A stretch of DNA of 20,759 nucleotides from JAXHUH01 sp034211175 (lineage in GTDB: Bacteria > Actinomycetota > Acidimicrobiia > Acidimicrobiales > CAIXPF01), in contig JAXHUH010000180.1 in assembly GCA_034211175.1 (NCBI GenBank), positions 1 through 20,759 on the forward strand, given 5' to 3'. Both the position numbers and the translations under genes were made by a program. Of the stretch, positions 7,276-14,836 are shown in pieces (within the stretch, counting starts at the first letter, position 1; the number at the start of each line of letters is the position of its first letter). The notes under the pieces were generated by a model. That model made no database searches. It worked only from the letters and a program-made list of their open reading frames with translations, and was not told the origin of the DNA.

Positions 7276-8208
7276 ATGGACGTCACGCGCACACGATCGG
7301 GCCAGGGCAGAGGAGCCCGACGGCTGGCCGCGACCCTCGCGGTCGCCATCGGCCTGACCGCGTGCGCAGGCCCGTCCGCCGGGTCCGAAGCGGCGTCCCC
7401 CGCCGTCGCCGACGGCGAGATCGAGCTCCTCGACGCCGGCGTGGCCCCTCGGGCGGTGCGAACGATCACCGCCGAGCCCGGCGACGTGCAGCTGGCGTCG
7501 ATGGCGTTCGGGGCCTCCGTCGCGATGACCTTCGAGGGCCGGACGGAAGAGGTGGACTACCCGCCGATCCGCTCCGATGTCACGGTGACGGTCGTCGACG
7601 TCGACGCGGACGGCTCGCTCACCGTCGAGCTCGCGTACTCCGACGTCGACGTCACCACCGATGATCCCGCCGACCAGGAGCTCGCCGACGACCTGGCCGC
7701 GGCGGTCGAGCCGCTCGACGGTGTTACCGAGACCCTCGTGCTGGCGCCGTGGGGCGAGGTCCTCAGCCACGAGTCGCCCGACCTCGACGACGTGACCGGC
7801 GGCGCGCCGGGCGCCGCGGGGGACCCGATGTCCGCCCCGTTCCCGGCCGAGCCGATCGGCGTCGGGGCCCACTGGCGGATCACGACCGAGGACGAGCAGG
7901 ACGGCATGCCGGTCCGCACCGTCACCGACTACCGGCTCACCGGCGCCGCCGAGGACGAGCTGACGGGGACGATGACCATCACCATGACCTTCGTGCCCGG
8001 TGAGCAGTACGTGGACGGCGTGACGTTGGAGGTGCTGTCGGGTGAGCTGACCGGCACCTCCGAGGTGCGGTGGGTGCGCGGCGAGGTGATGCCGTACGCG
8101 GAGGGCGTCACGTCCGGCGGGCTGGCGATCGAGGCGTCGGCGGAGGGCGAGACCGCTCGCCTCGAATCCTCGATGTCGTTCGACGTCGCCTTTCGACCCC
8201 GCAGCTGA
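7276..8208 (+). CDS. Secreted lipoprotein of unknown function
   Basis: The protein has 310 residues from the ATG at 7276, which has CAGGAG a few bases upstream; an earlier in-frame ATG at 7213 would spoil the signal peptide. Residues 12-29 form a signal peptide (a twin Arg at 15-16, then LAATLAVAIGLTA) ending in the lipobox LTAC, with Cys30 as the predicted lipidation site. The mature part is acidic and rich in beta-strands and has no cysteine or catalytic motif that I can see. Strands such as VTVTVVDVDADGSLTVEL and GTMTITMTFVPGEQYVDG suggest a repeated sandwich, perhaps of the DUF6263-type lipoprotein group, which is a weak resemblance. It should sit on the outer face of the cytoplasmic membrane. 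Confidence 0.75.
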   Translation: MDVTRTRSGQGRGARRLAATLAVAIGLTACAGPSAGSEAASPAVADGEIELLDAGVAPRAVRTITAEPGDVQLASMAFGASVAMTFEGRTEEVDYPPIRSDVTVTVVDVDADGSLTVELAYSDVDVTTDDPADQELADDLAAAVEPLDGVTETLVLAPWGEVLSHESPDLDDVTGGAPGAAGDPMSAPFPAEPIGVGAHWRITTEDEQDGMPVRTVTDYRLTGAAEDELTGTMTITMTFVPGEQYVDGVTLEVLSGELTGTSEVRWVRGEVMPYAEGVTSGGLAIEASAEGETARLESSMSFDVAFRPRS

Positions 8209-8248
8209 GCCCGCGGCGCCGTTCGAGTTGGCGGTCGCCGGTGCGATG

Positions 8249-8470
8249 GTCGAGATGGCGGTGAGCCTTCGGGCTCGGTGACCGGCTCGAGCAGCAGTGC
8301 TTCGCTGATCTCGTGAAGGCGCCGGGTGTGGGGCCGCAGGCGGCGATGTCGTTGCTGGGCTGTCTCGGGGTCGGCGAGATCGTCGCGGCGGTGGACGCAG
8401 GCGACGTGGACGCGCTTCGGTCCGCCCGCGGTGTCGGGCCGGGTGATTGGCCCGCAAGCTCGTGGCGTGA
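8249..8470 (+). pseudogene. ruvA: ruvA-like fragment, frameshifted
   Basis: Between the lipoprotein stop and the helicase gene lies a decayed piece of a RuvA-like Holliday-junction-binding protein. In the frame starting at 8265 it reads AFGLGDRLEQQCFADLVKAP, followed by GVGPQAAMSLLGCLGV, GEIVAAVDAGDVDALRS and RGVGPG. This matches the end of RuvA domain I and the paired helix-hairpin-helix motifs of domain II, with GVGP at both hairpins. Just before it, another frame gives VEMAVS, where RuvA normally has the REDxMSLFGF strand, so one frameshift lies near 8262. After GVGPG a second shift gives RKLVA and then a stop at 8468. There is no start or domain III. It cannot make a working protein. The genuine ruvA should be elsewhere with ruvB and ruvC. 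Confidence 0.65.
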
Positions 8471-8475
8471 GAGCA

Positions 8476-8625
8476 GCCGCGGTCACCGCCGGCTTTGATC
8501 TCCCGCCAGATCTTTCCCCGACGACGACCCAGCCGATCAGCGATCGCGGTGTCGTTCTCATCGCGGTCGATCCCGACATGGATCTCGATGCGTTCCTCGA
8601 GGCTCAACGCCCCCCCCGGACGGGC
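8476..8625 (-). pseudogene. IS30-like transposase N-terminal fragment
   Basis: On the minus strand, after a TAG at 8626-8628, the frame reads GGALSLEERIEIHVGIDRDE, then DTAIADRLGRRRGKIWREIKAGGDRG. This resembles the N-terminal helix-turn-helix (HTH_38) of IS30-family transposases, where LSLEER and AIARRLGRSPSTISREIRRNGG are usual. The similarity ends at about 8476, six bases from the end of the ruvA-like fragment. No DDE catalytic domain follows, there is no ATG, and I find no terminal inverted repeats. It is a fragment left from an insertion or a chimera produced by deletion. Confidence 0.5.
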
Positions 8626-8691
8626 CTAACCGTCGCTCAGCATGACCGCCTCGCGTACGAGATCGGCACGGGGAGAGGAGCCGGGACGGGG

Positions 8692-10866
8692 TCAGAGCTC
8701 CCAGAGGGCGTCGAGCTCGACGGCGACCGGGTCGTGGGCCACGGGCTCGTCTGCGTCGAAGCCGCCGGTGTCGCCGAGGCCGGCGGAGCGCTCGTCGAAG
8801 TGCTCGGTGATCGGGGTCAGGAACCGGCACAGCGGCGCGTACGAGTAGCGGTCGTCGAGGCCGCCGCGGTGGTGGTACATCCGCTGGGGCCACGTGACGA
8901 CGAGGTGGTCCCGGGCCCGGGTCAGCGCCACGTAGAGCAGCCGGCGCTCCTCGGCCATGCCCTCGCGGTCGCCGACGGCCATGTCGGAGGGCATGTTCCC
9001 GTCGGCGGCGCCGATCACGTAGACCGCCCGCCACTCCCCGCCCTTGGCCGAGTGGATCGTGCTGAGCGTGAGCCAGTCGTCGTCGAGGTGGGGCGGCCCG
9101 GCGAGTGCCCCGGTGCTCACCGGCGGGTCGAGGACGACCGACGACAGGAAGCGTGACCGCGTCGGCTCCTCGGCGGCGAGGGTGGCCAGGTGCTCGATGT
9201 CGGCGACCCGGACCGCCGGGTCACGGTACTTGCGGGCGAACACCTGGGTGCAGAACGGGACGAGCCGTTCGAGCTGGACCGAGGGCGGCGGCTCGGCGTC
9301 GGCCGAGCCGGCGCGGCACTCGGCGAACGCCGCGACCAGTTCGGCGACCTCGTCGCGGGCCCGGGCCGGGAACGGGGCGGCGCCGTCGAGGAACCGGCCG
9401 AGCGCACCCGCGGCGGTCTGAGGGTCGTCGAGGCCGAGTGCGTCGACGACCTTCGCCCGGGTGGCGGGCCCGACGCCGTCGAAGCAGTCGAGCACCCGCT
9501 CCCAGGCCAGGCGGTCGGCCGGGTTGTCGAGGATGCGGAGCATGGCCAGCGCGTCCTTGACGTGGGCGGCCTCGAGGTACTTGAGCCCCCCGTACTTCAC
9601 GTACGGCACGCCCCGGCGGGACAGCTCGAGCTCGAGGCCGTCGCTGTGGTGGCCGGTGCGGAACAGGACGGCCTGCGAGCGCAGGTCGAGGCCCTCCTCG
9701 CGTCGTTCGAGAACGAGGTCGCACACGGCGCGGGCCTGGGCGGCCTCGTCGGCACAGGTCCACAGCTGGGGCCGCGGTCCGCTCGGACGGGTGGGCCGCA
9801 GGCGCTTCTCGTAGCCGTCGACCTCGCCGCCGGTGACCGCGTCGGCCATCACCGCGTTGGCGGCGTCGAGGACCTCGGGGGTCGAGCGGTAGTTCTCCTC
9901 CAGGGTCACGACGGTGGCGTCGTCGAAGCGGCGGGGGAAGTCCAACATGTTGGCGACCGACGCGGCCCGGAACGAGTAGATGGCCTGGGCGTCGTCGCCG
10001 ACGACGGAGAGGTCGGCCGCAGCCGCGCCCGGCCCGCACAGCCCCTCGAGGATGTCGGCCTGGACGGCGTTGGTGTCCTGGTACTCGTCGACGAGGACGT
10101 GGTCGACGAGCGCCCGCACCGCGTCGCGGGTGGCCTCGGAGCGCACGAGCGCCCGCCAGTAGAGGAGCAGGTCGTCGTAGTCGACGACGTTGTGCTCCCG
10201 CTTGCGGGCGCCGTAGCCGGCGAGGACGTCGCGCACGCCCTCGGCGGCGTCGAGGCACCACGGGTACTCGGCCTTGAGCACGTCACCCAGGCGGACCTGC
10301 GAGTTCACGACCCGCGAACCGATGGCGGCGATCGTCTCCTTGCGGGGGAAGCGGCGGGCGGTGACCGAGCCGGCGGTGACCTCGGCCCGCAGCACGCCGA
10401 TGAGGTCGGCGGCGTCGCCCTGGTCGAGCACCGTGAACCCGGGCCGCAGCCCGACCGACGCGCCGAAGCGGTGGAGGAGTCGCACGGCAACGCTGTGGAA
10501 CGTGCCCCCGGTGACCCGGCTGGCCTCGGCACCGGCCATCGACGCGGCCCGCTGGAGCATCTCGCGGGAGGCGCGTCGGGTGAACGTGAGCAGCAGGATC
10601 CGCTCGGCGGGGACACCGTCGGCGACGAGGCGGGCGACCCGGGCGGCGAGCGTCGCGGTCTTGCCGGTGCCGGCGCCGGCGACGATCAGGAGCGGCCCGT
10701 CGTCGTGGGAGACGGCACGGCGCTGGGCGTCGTTCAACCCCGCGAGCCACGGCGGGTCCCCGTCCCTGTCGGCGCGGGTCGGGGCGCCGCGCAGGCCGTC
10801 GGGGCGGGCGGCAGCCGGACGTGCCGGTCCGGCCACGTCGACGACGAACGACTCGGTCGTGCTCAC
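8692..10866 (-). CDS. UvrD/PcrA-type superfamily 1 DNA helicase
   Basis: The protein has 724 residues from a GTG at 10866 with AGGAG seven bases upstream. All SF1A motifs are present in order: LNDAQRRAV Q-motif (44-52), AGAGTGKT Walker A (63-70), TFTRRASREM motif Ia (94-103), DEYQDTN Walker B (260-266), GDDAQAIYSFR motif III (290-300), EENYRST motif IV (323-329), TIHSAKGGEW motif V (603-612) and EERRLLYVALTRARDHL motif VI (639-655). It should unwind DNA 3' to 5' using ATP, in repair or replication restart. It is shorter than PcrA/UvrD1 (usually about 720-780) and its acidic tail lacks the Lys-rich RNA-polymerase-binding end, so it is probably an accessory paralogue. It lies 119 bases after a MarR gene on the same strand, separated by a hairpin. 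Confidence 0.93.
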   Translation of the reverse strand: MSTTESFVVDVAGPARPAAARPDGLRGAPTRADRDGDPPWLAGLNDAQRRAVSHDDGPLLIVAGAGTGKTATLAARVARLVADGVPAERILLLTFTRRASREMLQRAASMAGAEASRVTGGTFHSVAVRLLHRFGASVGLRPGFTVLDQGDAADLIGVLRAEVTAGSVTARRFPRKETIAAIGSRVVNSQVRLGDVLKAEYPWCLDAAEGVRDVLAGYGARKREHNVVDYDDLLLYWRALVRSEATRDAVRALVDHVLVDEYQDTNAVQADILEGLCGPGAAAADLSVVGDDAQAIYSFRAASVANMLDFPRRFDDATVVTLEENYRSTPEVLDAANAVMADAVTGGEVDGYEKRLRPTRPSGPRPQLWTCADEAAQARAVCDLVLERREEGLDLRSQAVLFRTGHHSDGLELELSRRGVPYVKYGGLKYLEAAHVKDALAMLRILDNPADRLAWERVLDCFDGVGPATRAKVVDALGLDDPQTAAGALGRFLDGAAPFPARARDEVAELVAAFAECRAGSADAEPPPSVQLERLVPFCTQVFARKYRDPAVRVADIEHLATLAAEEPTRSRFLSSVVLDPPVSTGALAGPPHLDDDWLTLSTIHSAKGGEWRAVYVIGAADGNMPSDMAVGDREGMAEERRLLYVALTRARDHLVVTWPQRMYHHRGGLDDRYSYAPLCRFLTPITEHFDERSAGLGDTGGFDADEPVAHDPVAVELDALWEL

Positions 10867-10961
10867 CCCGGGACTCCTGACGGCGACGGCGGACTCGTCG
10901 GCGGCACCCGCCGGCGCCGAGGCGCGACGAACACCAGTTCGCCATCAGGGTAGAGGGTCGG

Positions 10962-10981
10962 CGGTCCGCCGCGGCGGACCG
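10962..10981 (-). terminator. Perfect 20-base palindrome after the MarR gene
   Basis: CGGTCCGCCG directly followed by its reverse complement CGGCGGACCG lies four bases beyond the MarR stop codon on the minus strand. The position fits a transcription end. No U-run follows, which is common in very GC-rich actinobacteria. A palindromic protein-binding site upstream of the helicase is the alternative. Confidence 0.4.
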
Positions 10982-10985
10982 GGGA

Positions 10986-11447
10986 TCAGCTCCGGAGCCG
11001 GGCCCTCGCCGCGTCGACCACCCGACCGAGGGCGGCGGCGATGACCTCGGCCTCCTCCTCGGTGACGTGGCAGGCGAAGGTGCGCTCGACACCGTCGAGG
11101 TGGGTCCGGGCGGTGGTCCGCAGCATGTCCTTGCCCTCGTCGGTGAGGACGGCGAAGGTCCCCCGACGGTCGTCGGGGTCGGGTTCGCGCCGCACGAGCC
11201 CGGCCTTCTCCATGCGGTGGCAGACGCGGGTCGCGCTCGAGCGGGAGATGAGCGTGGCGTCGGCCAGCTCGCTCATCCGCAGGCGACCGCCACCCTCGTT
11301 GAGCTGGAGCAGGACGTCGTACCAGTCGAGCGGGAGATCGTGGGTGCGGTGCAGCTCCCGGTCGAGCTCGTCCACCAGGAGCGCCCGGGTGGTGAGCACC
11401 GAACGCCACGCCGCGAGGCGCACGGGATCGGGCCGAGAACTTGACAT
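10986..11447 (-). CDS. MarR-family transcriptional regulator
   Basis: This is a 153-residue DNA-binding protein. The winged helix-turn-helix lies at about residues 45-105: LDWYDVLLQLNEGGGRLRMSELADATLISRSSATRVCHRMEKAGLV followed by the wing RREPDPDDRRGTFAVLTDEG, which has the DxRG signature of the family. Flanking helices (residues 8-38 and 110-150) form the dimer interface. MarR proteins usually repress a neighbouring or divergent gene and release DNA on ligand binding; here the divergent neighbour is a nucleoside hydrolase 179 bases away. The ATG at 11447 lies six bases after TACTGT, suggesting a leaderless transcript. The ligand cannot be predicted. Confidence 0.9.
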   Translation of the reverse strand: MSSSRPDPVRLAAWRSVLTTRALLVDELDRELHRTHDLPLDWYDVLLQLNEGGGRLRMSELADATLISRSSATRVCHRMEKAGLVRREPDPDDRRGTFAVLTDEGKDMLRTTARTHLDGVERTFACHVTEEEAEVIAAALGRVVDAARARLRS

Positions 11448-11453
11448 CGCCTA

Positions 11454-11459
11454 ACAGTA
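11454..11459 (-). promoter_or_regulatory. Leaderless-type -10 box of the MarR gene
   Basis: TACTGT on the minus strand is followed by six bases (TAGGCG) and the ATG at 11447, the TANNNT-N6-start layout of leaderless mRNAs. No ribosome-binding site precedes this gene. Confidence 0.5.
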
Positions 11460-11535
11460 CCCCTCAGGAGATCCGGCCCGGCCCGTCGGCCAACGCACGC
11501 CGCACGATTCTGCCGTCCGCAACGTTCGATCCCGC

Positions 11536-11547
11536 GCCAGCGCTGGC
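11536..11547. promoter_or_regulatory. 12-base palindrome in the MarR/nucleoside hydrolase gap
   Basis: GCCAGCGCTGGC is a perfect palindrome near the middle of the divergent intergenic region. It could be a MarR-family operator, since these dimers bind short palindromes in such gaps, but it is GC-rich and may arise by chance. Confidence 0.25.
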
Positions 11548-11579
11548 CGCATCGACCATAACGCCGTTCGAATCGGGGC

Positions 11580-11620
11580 CGGGAGCCGTGATCGGAGGGT
11601 GTGGGCGGCTCCCGTAGTCT
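11580..11620 (+). promoter_or_regulatory. Inverted repeat abutting the nucleoside hydrolase -10 box
   Basis: CGGGAGCCG (11580-11588) is repeated as its exact reverse complement CGGCTCCCG (11606-11614) with a 17-base spacer. It is immediately followed by TAGTCT (11615-11620), then six bases and the GTG at 11627. The box and spacing are those of a leaderless promoter. The repeat sits where the -35 region should be, so it is a good candidate repressor site. Confidence 0.45.
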
Positions 11621-11626
11621 CGTGCG

Positions 11627-12550
11627 GTGCGCAGGATGGTCATCGACACCGACACCGCTTCCGACGACGCCGTGGCCCTGGTCATGGCGCTGCGCCATCC
11701 GGAGGTGTCGGTCGAGGCCATCACCGTGGTCGCCGGCAACGTCGGTGTCGCCCAGGGCACCCAGAACGCGCTGTACACGGCCGAGCTGTGCGGCAGCGGC
11801 GTGCCGGTCCACCAGGGGTGTGACCGACCGCTGCACATCCCGCTCGAGGACGCCACCAACGTGCACGGCACCGACGGCATGGGCGATCGGGGCCTGCCGC
11901 TGTCGGGCCGGGTCCCGGCGTCGACCGACGGGGTGCACGCCCTCGTCGACGCCATCCGGGCCGGTGACGACGACGTCACGCTGGTGACGCTCGGGCCGCT
12001 GACCAACGTGGCCGCCGCGCTGTTCGCCGACCGTGACCTCGCCCGGCGGGTCGACCGCTGCGTGATGATGGTCGGGATCGGCGACCACCAGGGCAACGTG
12101 AGCCCGGTCGCCGAGTACAACGCATGGGCCGACCCCCACGCCCTCGACGTCGTCCTGCGCTCGGGGATGCCGTTGACCATGGTCGGCTGGGACATCTCCC
12201 GCCACTACGCGGTGATCGACGCCGCGCTGAGCGCCGAGCTGCGGGCCATCGACACGCCGGTCGCCCGGTTCGCCATGGACATCCAGAGCCACGTCGAGCA
12301 GTTCTGCGCCGAGGTCACCCACCTCGACGGCTTCGACCTGCCCGACCCGATCGCCATGGCCGTGGCGCTGGAACCGGCGATGGCGACGACCAAGCGGGTC
12401 CACATCGAGGCCGACCCCCGTGAGGGCCCGACCCGGGGCATGACCATCGTCGACCACCTCGGCATCGGCGACGGCGAACCGAACGTCGACCTCGTCACCC
12501 ACGTCGACCGCGCCGCCTTCGTCGACCTCCTCCGCCGCTCCCTCAGCTGA
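11627..12550 (+). CDS. Inosine/uridine-preferring nucleoside hydrolase
   Basis: The enzyme has 307 residues and cleaves the N-glycosidic bond of ribonucleosides to give ribose and a free base, in purine and pyrimidine salvage in the cytoplasm. The N-terminal DTDTASDDAVAL (residues 7-18) is the calcium-binding signature of the family; NVHGTDGMGD (about 83-92), LGPLTNVAAAL (about 122-132) and AEYNAWADPHAL (about 162-173, in place of the usual EFNxxxDPEA) follow, with a late DPIA metal ligand. Length fits the family. The GTG at 11627 lies six bases after TAGTCT. An ATG nine bases later is the alternative start. The divergent MarR gene is the likeliest local regulator. Substrate preference cannot be read. 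Confidence 0.92.
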   Translation: MRRMVIDTDTASDDAVALVMALRHPEVSVEAITVVAGNVGVAQGTQNALYTAELCGSGVPVHQGCDRPLHIPLEDATNVHGTDGMGDRGLPLSGRVPASTDGVHALVDAIRAGDDDVTLVTLGPLTNVAAALFADRDLARRVDRCVMMVGIGDHQGNVSPVAEYNAWADPHALDVVLRSGMPLTMVGWDISRHYAVIDAALSAELRAIDTPVARFAMDIQSHVEQFCAEVTHLDGFDLPDPIAMAVALEPAMATTKRVHIEADPREGPTRGMTIVDHLGIGDGEPNVDLVTHVDRAAFVDLLRRSLS

Positions 12551-12563
12551 GCCGAGGCCGGGC

Positions 12564-12986
12564 TCAGGAGACCGTCCCGGCCAGCACGACCCACTCGACC
12601 GCCTGACCGGTGACCGTCGCGATCAGCTCGAAGTCGCGGTCGTAGTGGAGCACGACGAGCCCGGCCGCCTCCGCCGCTGCCGCGATGAACAGGTCGGCGA
12701 TCTTCGCGCCGCGCTGCTGGCTGCGTGCCGCCAGCCGGTCCTTCACCTCGACCGCACGATCGAGCACCGCCTGGTCCATCGACACGAGGGGCCATCCGAC
12801 CCGCTCCCGCCGCATCGTCGCATGGGACGCCGGGCTGACCGACGAGAACCCGGCCTCGAGGTCGGTCGGTGTGCAGCGGGCGACGAGGCCCGCTTCGAGG
12901 AGAGGATCGAGGCGCTCCCGGACGCCCGCGACGCTGCGCCTCGCGAGCGCGGGCGCGTCGCCCAGGTACTACGGGTTCAGCCCCAC
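12564..12986 (-). pseudogene. vapC: VapC-type PIN-domain toxin with an internal stop
   Basis: The frame from a GTG at 12986 (overlapping the end of vapB) reads five codons, then TAG (12969-12971), then 134 codons without interruption. The body is a VapC endoribonuclease of the PIN family: YLGDAPALARR, LDPLLEAGLVARC, TPTDLEAGF, KIADLFIAAAAEAAGLVVLHYDRDFELIATVTGQAVEW. The four acidic metal-binding positions of PIN domains are present (Asp of YLGD, Glu of DLEA, Asp of IADL, Asp of YDRDF). However, the DTS motif is changed to DAP. Without read-through, translation could begin only at a CTG (12965) or at an ATG at 12815, which loses the first Asp. I judge the toxin inactive or very weak. Confidence 0.75.
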
Positions 12987-13180
12987 GCGGCCTGACGAGC
13001 ACCCGGATCGGCGAGGACGTCATCCTCGTTGCGGTGCGCGAGGAGCGCTCGGCGCCTCTCGGCGAGCGCCAGCACCTCATCGAACGCCTCGTCGACCGTT
13101 GCCTTCAGCGTCGAGGTGCCGAGGAGCTCGCGCACGGCCTGCAGCTTCTCGTCGTCGATGTCGATCAGACGCTTGGTCAC
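12977..13180 (-). CDS. vapB: VapB-type antitoxin
   Basis: This 67-residue protein starts at a GTG with CGGAG a few bases upstream. The N-terminus VTKRLIDIDDEKLQAVRELLGTSTLKATVDEAFDEVLA is the ribbon-helix-helix DNA-binding domain typical of VapB antitoxins. The C-terminus (ERRRALLAHRNEDDVLADPGARQAAWG) is the toxin-wrapping tail, ending in the usual Ala-Trp. It should neutralise VapC and repress the vapBC promoter. An inverted repeat (13190-13215) lies just before its start. Since vapC next door carries a stop codon, it may now act only as an orphan repressor or protect against a related toxin encoded elsewhere. Confidence 0.82.
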   Translation of the reverse strand: MTKRLIDIDDEKLQAVRELLGTSTLKATVDEAFDEVLALAERRRALLAHRNEDDVLADPGARQAAWG

Positions 13181-13189
13181 TGCTCCGGT

Positions 13190-13215
13190 ATATCCCGATG
13201 ACGGATGATGGATAT
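13190..13215 (-). promoter_or_regulatory. vapBC operator/promoter candidate
   Basis: ATATCC (13190-13195) and GGATAT (13210-13215) form an inverted repeat with centres 20 bases apart, two DNA turns. The repeat lies directly upstream of the vapB GTG, and its proximal arm overlaps a GATATA-like -10 box (13188-13195 region). VapB ribbon-helix-helix dimers autoregulate by binding such sites. It is also one of the few AT-rich spots in the window. Confidence 0.5.
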
Positions 13216-13304
13216 CTCGGCGAGGGTCCGGGACGGCCCCAGCCGTCGCCGAGGTCGACCCCACGCTCCGGACGGCGTCTACATCGACACCCGATCACGT
13301 CAGG

Positions 13305-14672
13305 TCACGCGGCCGGGGGGATGTTCTGGTTGAGGCGGAACAGGTTCTCGGGGTCGTACGTGGCCTTGATGCGGGCGAGGCGGTCCCAGTGGTCGCCGAA
13401 GTTGGCCCGGGCCCGCTCGGCGTCGTCGCCGGCCATGAAGTTGATGTAGCCGGCGTCGAGGCTGTGGGGCCGCTGGGCCTCGTACGCGTCGCGGACCCAG
13501 GCGACGACGTCGCTCGTGGCGTCGGCGTCACCGAAGCTGCCGCAGTAGGCGGTGGAGAACGCGGCGTCGCGGTGGGCGAACGCGGTGGCGTCGGCGGCGA
13601 CGTCATCGACGGCGCCGTCGAGCGGGAACAGGAACACGCCCGACTCGGGGCACGGCACCTTCGAGGAGTGCTCGACGTGGGCCTTGATGGCGTCGTCGGT
13701 CAGCTCTCGACGCAGGTCGCCCTTCCAGTAGTGGCGGATGCCGGGGGGCAGCAGCTCGTCGAAGAGCTGGTTGATCGCCGGGTACGGCATCGGGCCAACA
13801 CCCTGGGCGACGAGCTCACCGAAGCCGGCGATCTCGTCGTAGACGGGCCCGGCGGCTTCGGGGTCGCCGCTCCAGCAGCCGAGCACGATGCACGCCGGGC
13901 GGTTGTGCCACTCGGGCGGCACGAACGGGGCGGGCGGAGCGGGGGCGAAGGCGAAGATGGCGGTCAGCTCGCGGGGCGCGTCGGCGAGGAAGTCCCGGTA
14001 GGCGCGCAGGACGTCTGCGTCGATGGCGAAGATCGTGGGCCCGCCGATGATCGTGTCGACGGGGTGGAGGCGGTACTCGAACGAGGTGACGACACCGAAG
14101 TTGCCGCCCCCGCCCCGGATGGCCCAGAACAGGTCGGGGTGGCGGTCGGTGTCGCAGTGGACGAGCCGGCCGTCGGCGGTGACGACGTCGGCGCCGAGCA
14201 GGTTGTCGCAGGTCAGCCCGTACCGGCGGGTGAGCAGGCCCATCCCACCGCCGAGGGTGAGGCCGGCGATCCCCGTGCTCGACACCGTCCCGCCGACGGT
14301 GGCGAGGCCGAAGGTGTGGGTGGCGTGGTCGAGCTGCGCCCACGTGCAGCCGCCCTCGGCGCGGGCCGTGCGGGCGTCCCGGTCGACGCGGATGCCGTCG
14401 AGGCGGCCGAGGTCGAGCACGATGCCGTCGTCGCAGGTCCCGAACCCGGCGACGTTGTGGCCGCCGCCCCGCACCGCGAGGGGCAGCCCGCGGGCGGCGG
14501 CGATCGCGACGGTGGCCATCACGTCGGGGACGCCGTCGGCCTCGACCACGGCGAGGGGCCGGCGGTCGATCATCGCGTTGTAGACGGCCCGGGCGGTGTC
14601 GTAGGTCGCGTCGTCGGCGGTGACGACGTCGCCCCGGACCCGGTTGCGCAGCTCGTCGGCGACTCGGTTCAC
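13305..14672 (-). CDS. FAD-linked oxidase of the berberine-bridge type
   Basis: This is a 455-residue flavoprotein starting at a GTG with GGGAGG six bases upstream; longer frames upstream are Arg-rich and unlikely. The N-terminal FAD_binding_4 (PCMH) domain includes LAVRGGGHNVAGFG, with His72 as the expected covalent FAD attachment, and TGIAGLTLGGGMGLLTRRYGLTCDNLLGADVVTADG. The GTC..GxxGH cysteine of bicovalent members is replaced by SSTGIAG, so single covalent attachment is expected. The C-terminal berberine-bridge segment (YINFMAGDDAERARANFGDHWDRLARIKATYDPENLF) completes the fold. Such enzymes oxidise sugars, alcohols or natural-product intermediates with oxygen, giving hydrogen peroxide. 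The substrate is unknown. It is divergent from a SARP/BTAD-type regulator, which may control it. Confidence 0.92.
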   Translation of the reverse strand: MNRVADELRNRVRGDVVTADDATYDTARAVYNAMIDRRPLAVVEADGVPDVMATVAIAAARGLPLAVRGGGHNVAGFGTCDDGIVLDLGRLDGIRVDRDARTARAEGGCTWAQLDHATHTFGLATVGGTVSSTGIAGLTLGGGMGLLTRRYGLTCDNLLGADVVTADGRLVHCDTDRHPDLFWAIRGGGGNFGVVTSFEYRLHPVDTIIGGPTIFAIDADVLRAYRDFLADAPRELTAIFAFAPAPPAPFVPPEWHNRPACIVLGCWSGDPEAAGPVYDEIAGFGELVAQGVGPMPYPAINQLFDELLPPGIRHYWKGDLRRELTDDAIKAHVEHSSKVPCPESGVFLFPLDGAVDDVAADATAFAHRDAAFSTAYCGSFGDADATSDVVAWVRDAYEAQRPHSLDAGYINFMAGDDAERARANFGDHWDRLARIKATYDPENLFRLNQNIPPAA

Positions 14673-14691
14673 GGTTGGCCTCCCGGATCGT

Positions 14692-14705
14692 GCACGGCCC
14701 CGTGC
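14692..14705. promoter_or_regulatory. Inverted repeat between FAD oxidase and regulator
   Basis: GCACGG-CC-CCGTGC is a perfect inverted repeat 20 bases upstream of the oxidase GTG, within the 164-base divergent gap. TACGTT on the minus strand (14733-14738 region) could be the oxidase -10 box, which would place the repeat in its 5' leader. SARP activators usually bind direct repeats, so this may be another protein's site or a leader hairpin. Confidence 0.25.
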
Positions 14706-14824
14706 GTCGGGCCGCGTCTGCGGTCGTGAGCGGAACGTACGAAAGGGCCGTTGTCGCTCGATTGCGGCGCGGCTGTGGGGCCGGGACGGCGGCATTCGGG
14801 CCTCCGGGTGGGGTGACGGCTGAC

Positions 14825-14830
14825 TACCGT
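14825..14830 (+). promoter_or_regulatory. Leaderless-type -10 box of the SARP/BTAD gene
   Basis: TACCGT is followed by exactly six bases (GCCGTC) and the ATG at 14837. The fit to TANNNT-N6-start decides the start codon here over the upstream in-frame alternatives. Confidence 0.5.
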
Positions 14831-14836
14831 GCCGTC

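Noticed and set aside
8313..8498. A 61-codon plus-strand frame that could be called a small helix-hairpin-helix protein
   Set aside because: The similarity to RuvA continues in other frames on both sides, so it is a piece of a broken gene rather than a small intact one.
9190..10953. 587-codon plus-strand frame opposite the helicase
   Set aside because: It is low in complexity and a mirror of the helicase reading frame, which has every SF1 motif.
14675..14836. Longer N-terminus for the SARP/BTAD regulator
   Set aside because: The added residues are unlike the family and lie over the promoter of the divergent oxidase; the ATG at 14837 matches the family start and a leaderless promoter.
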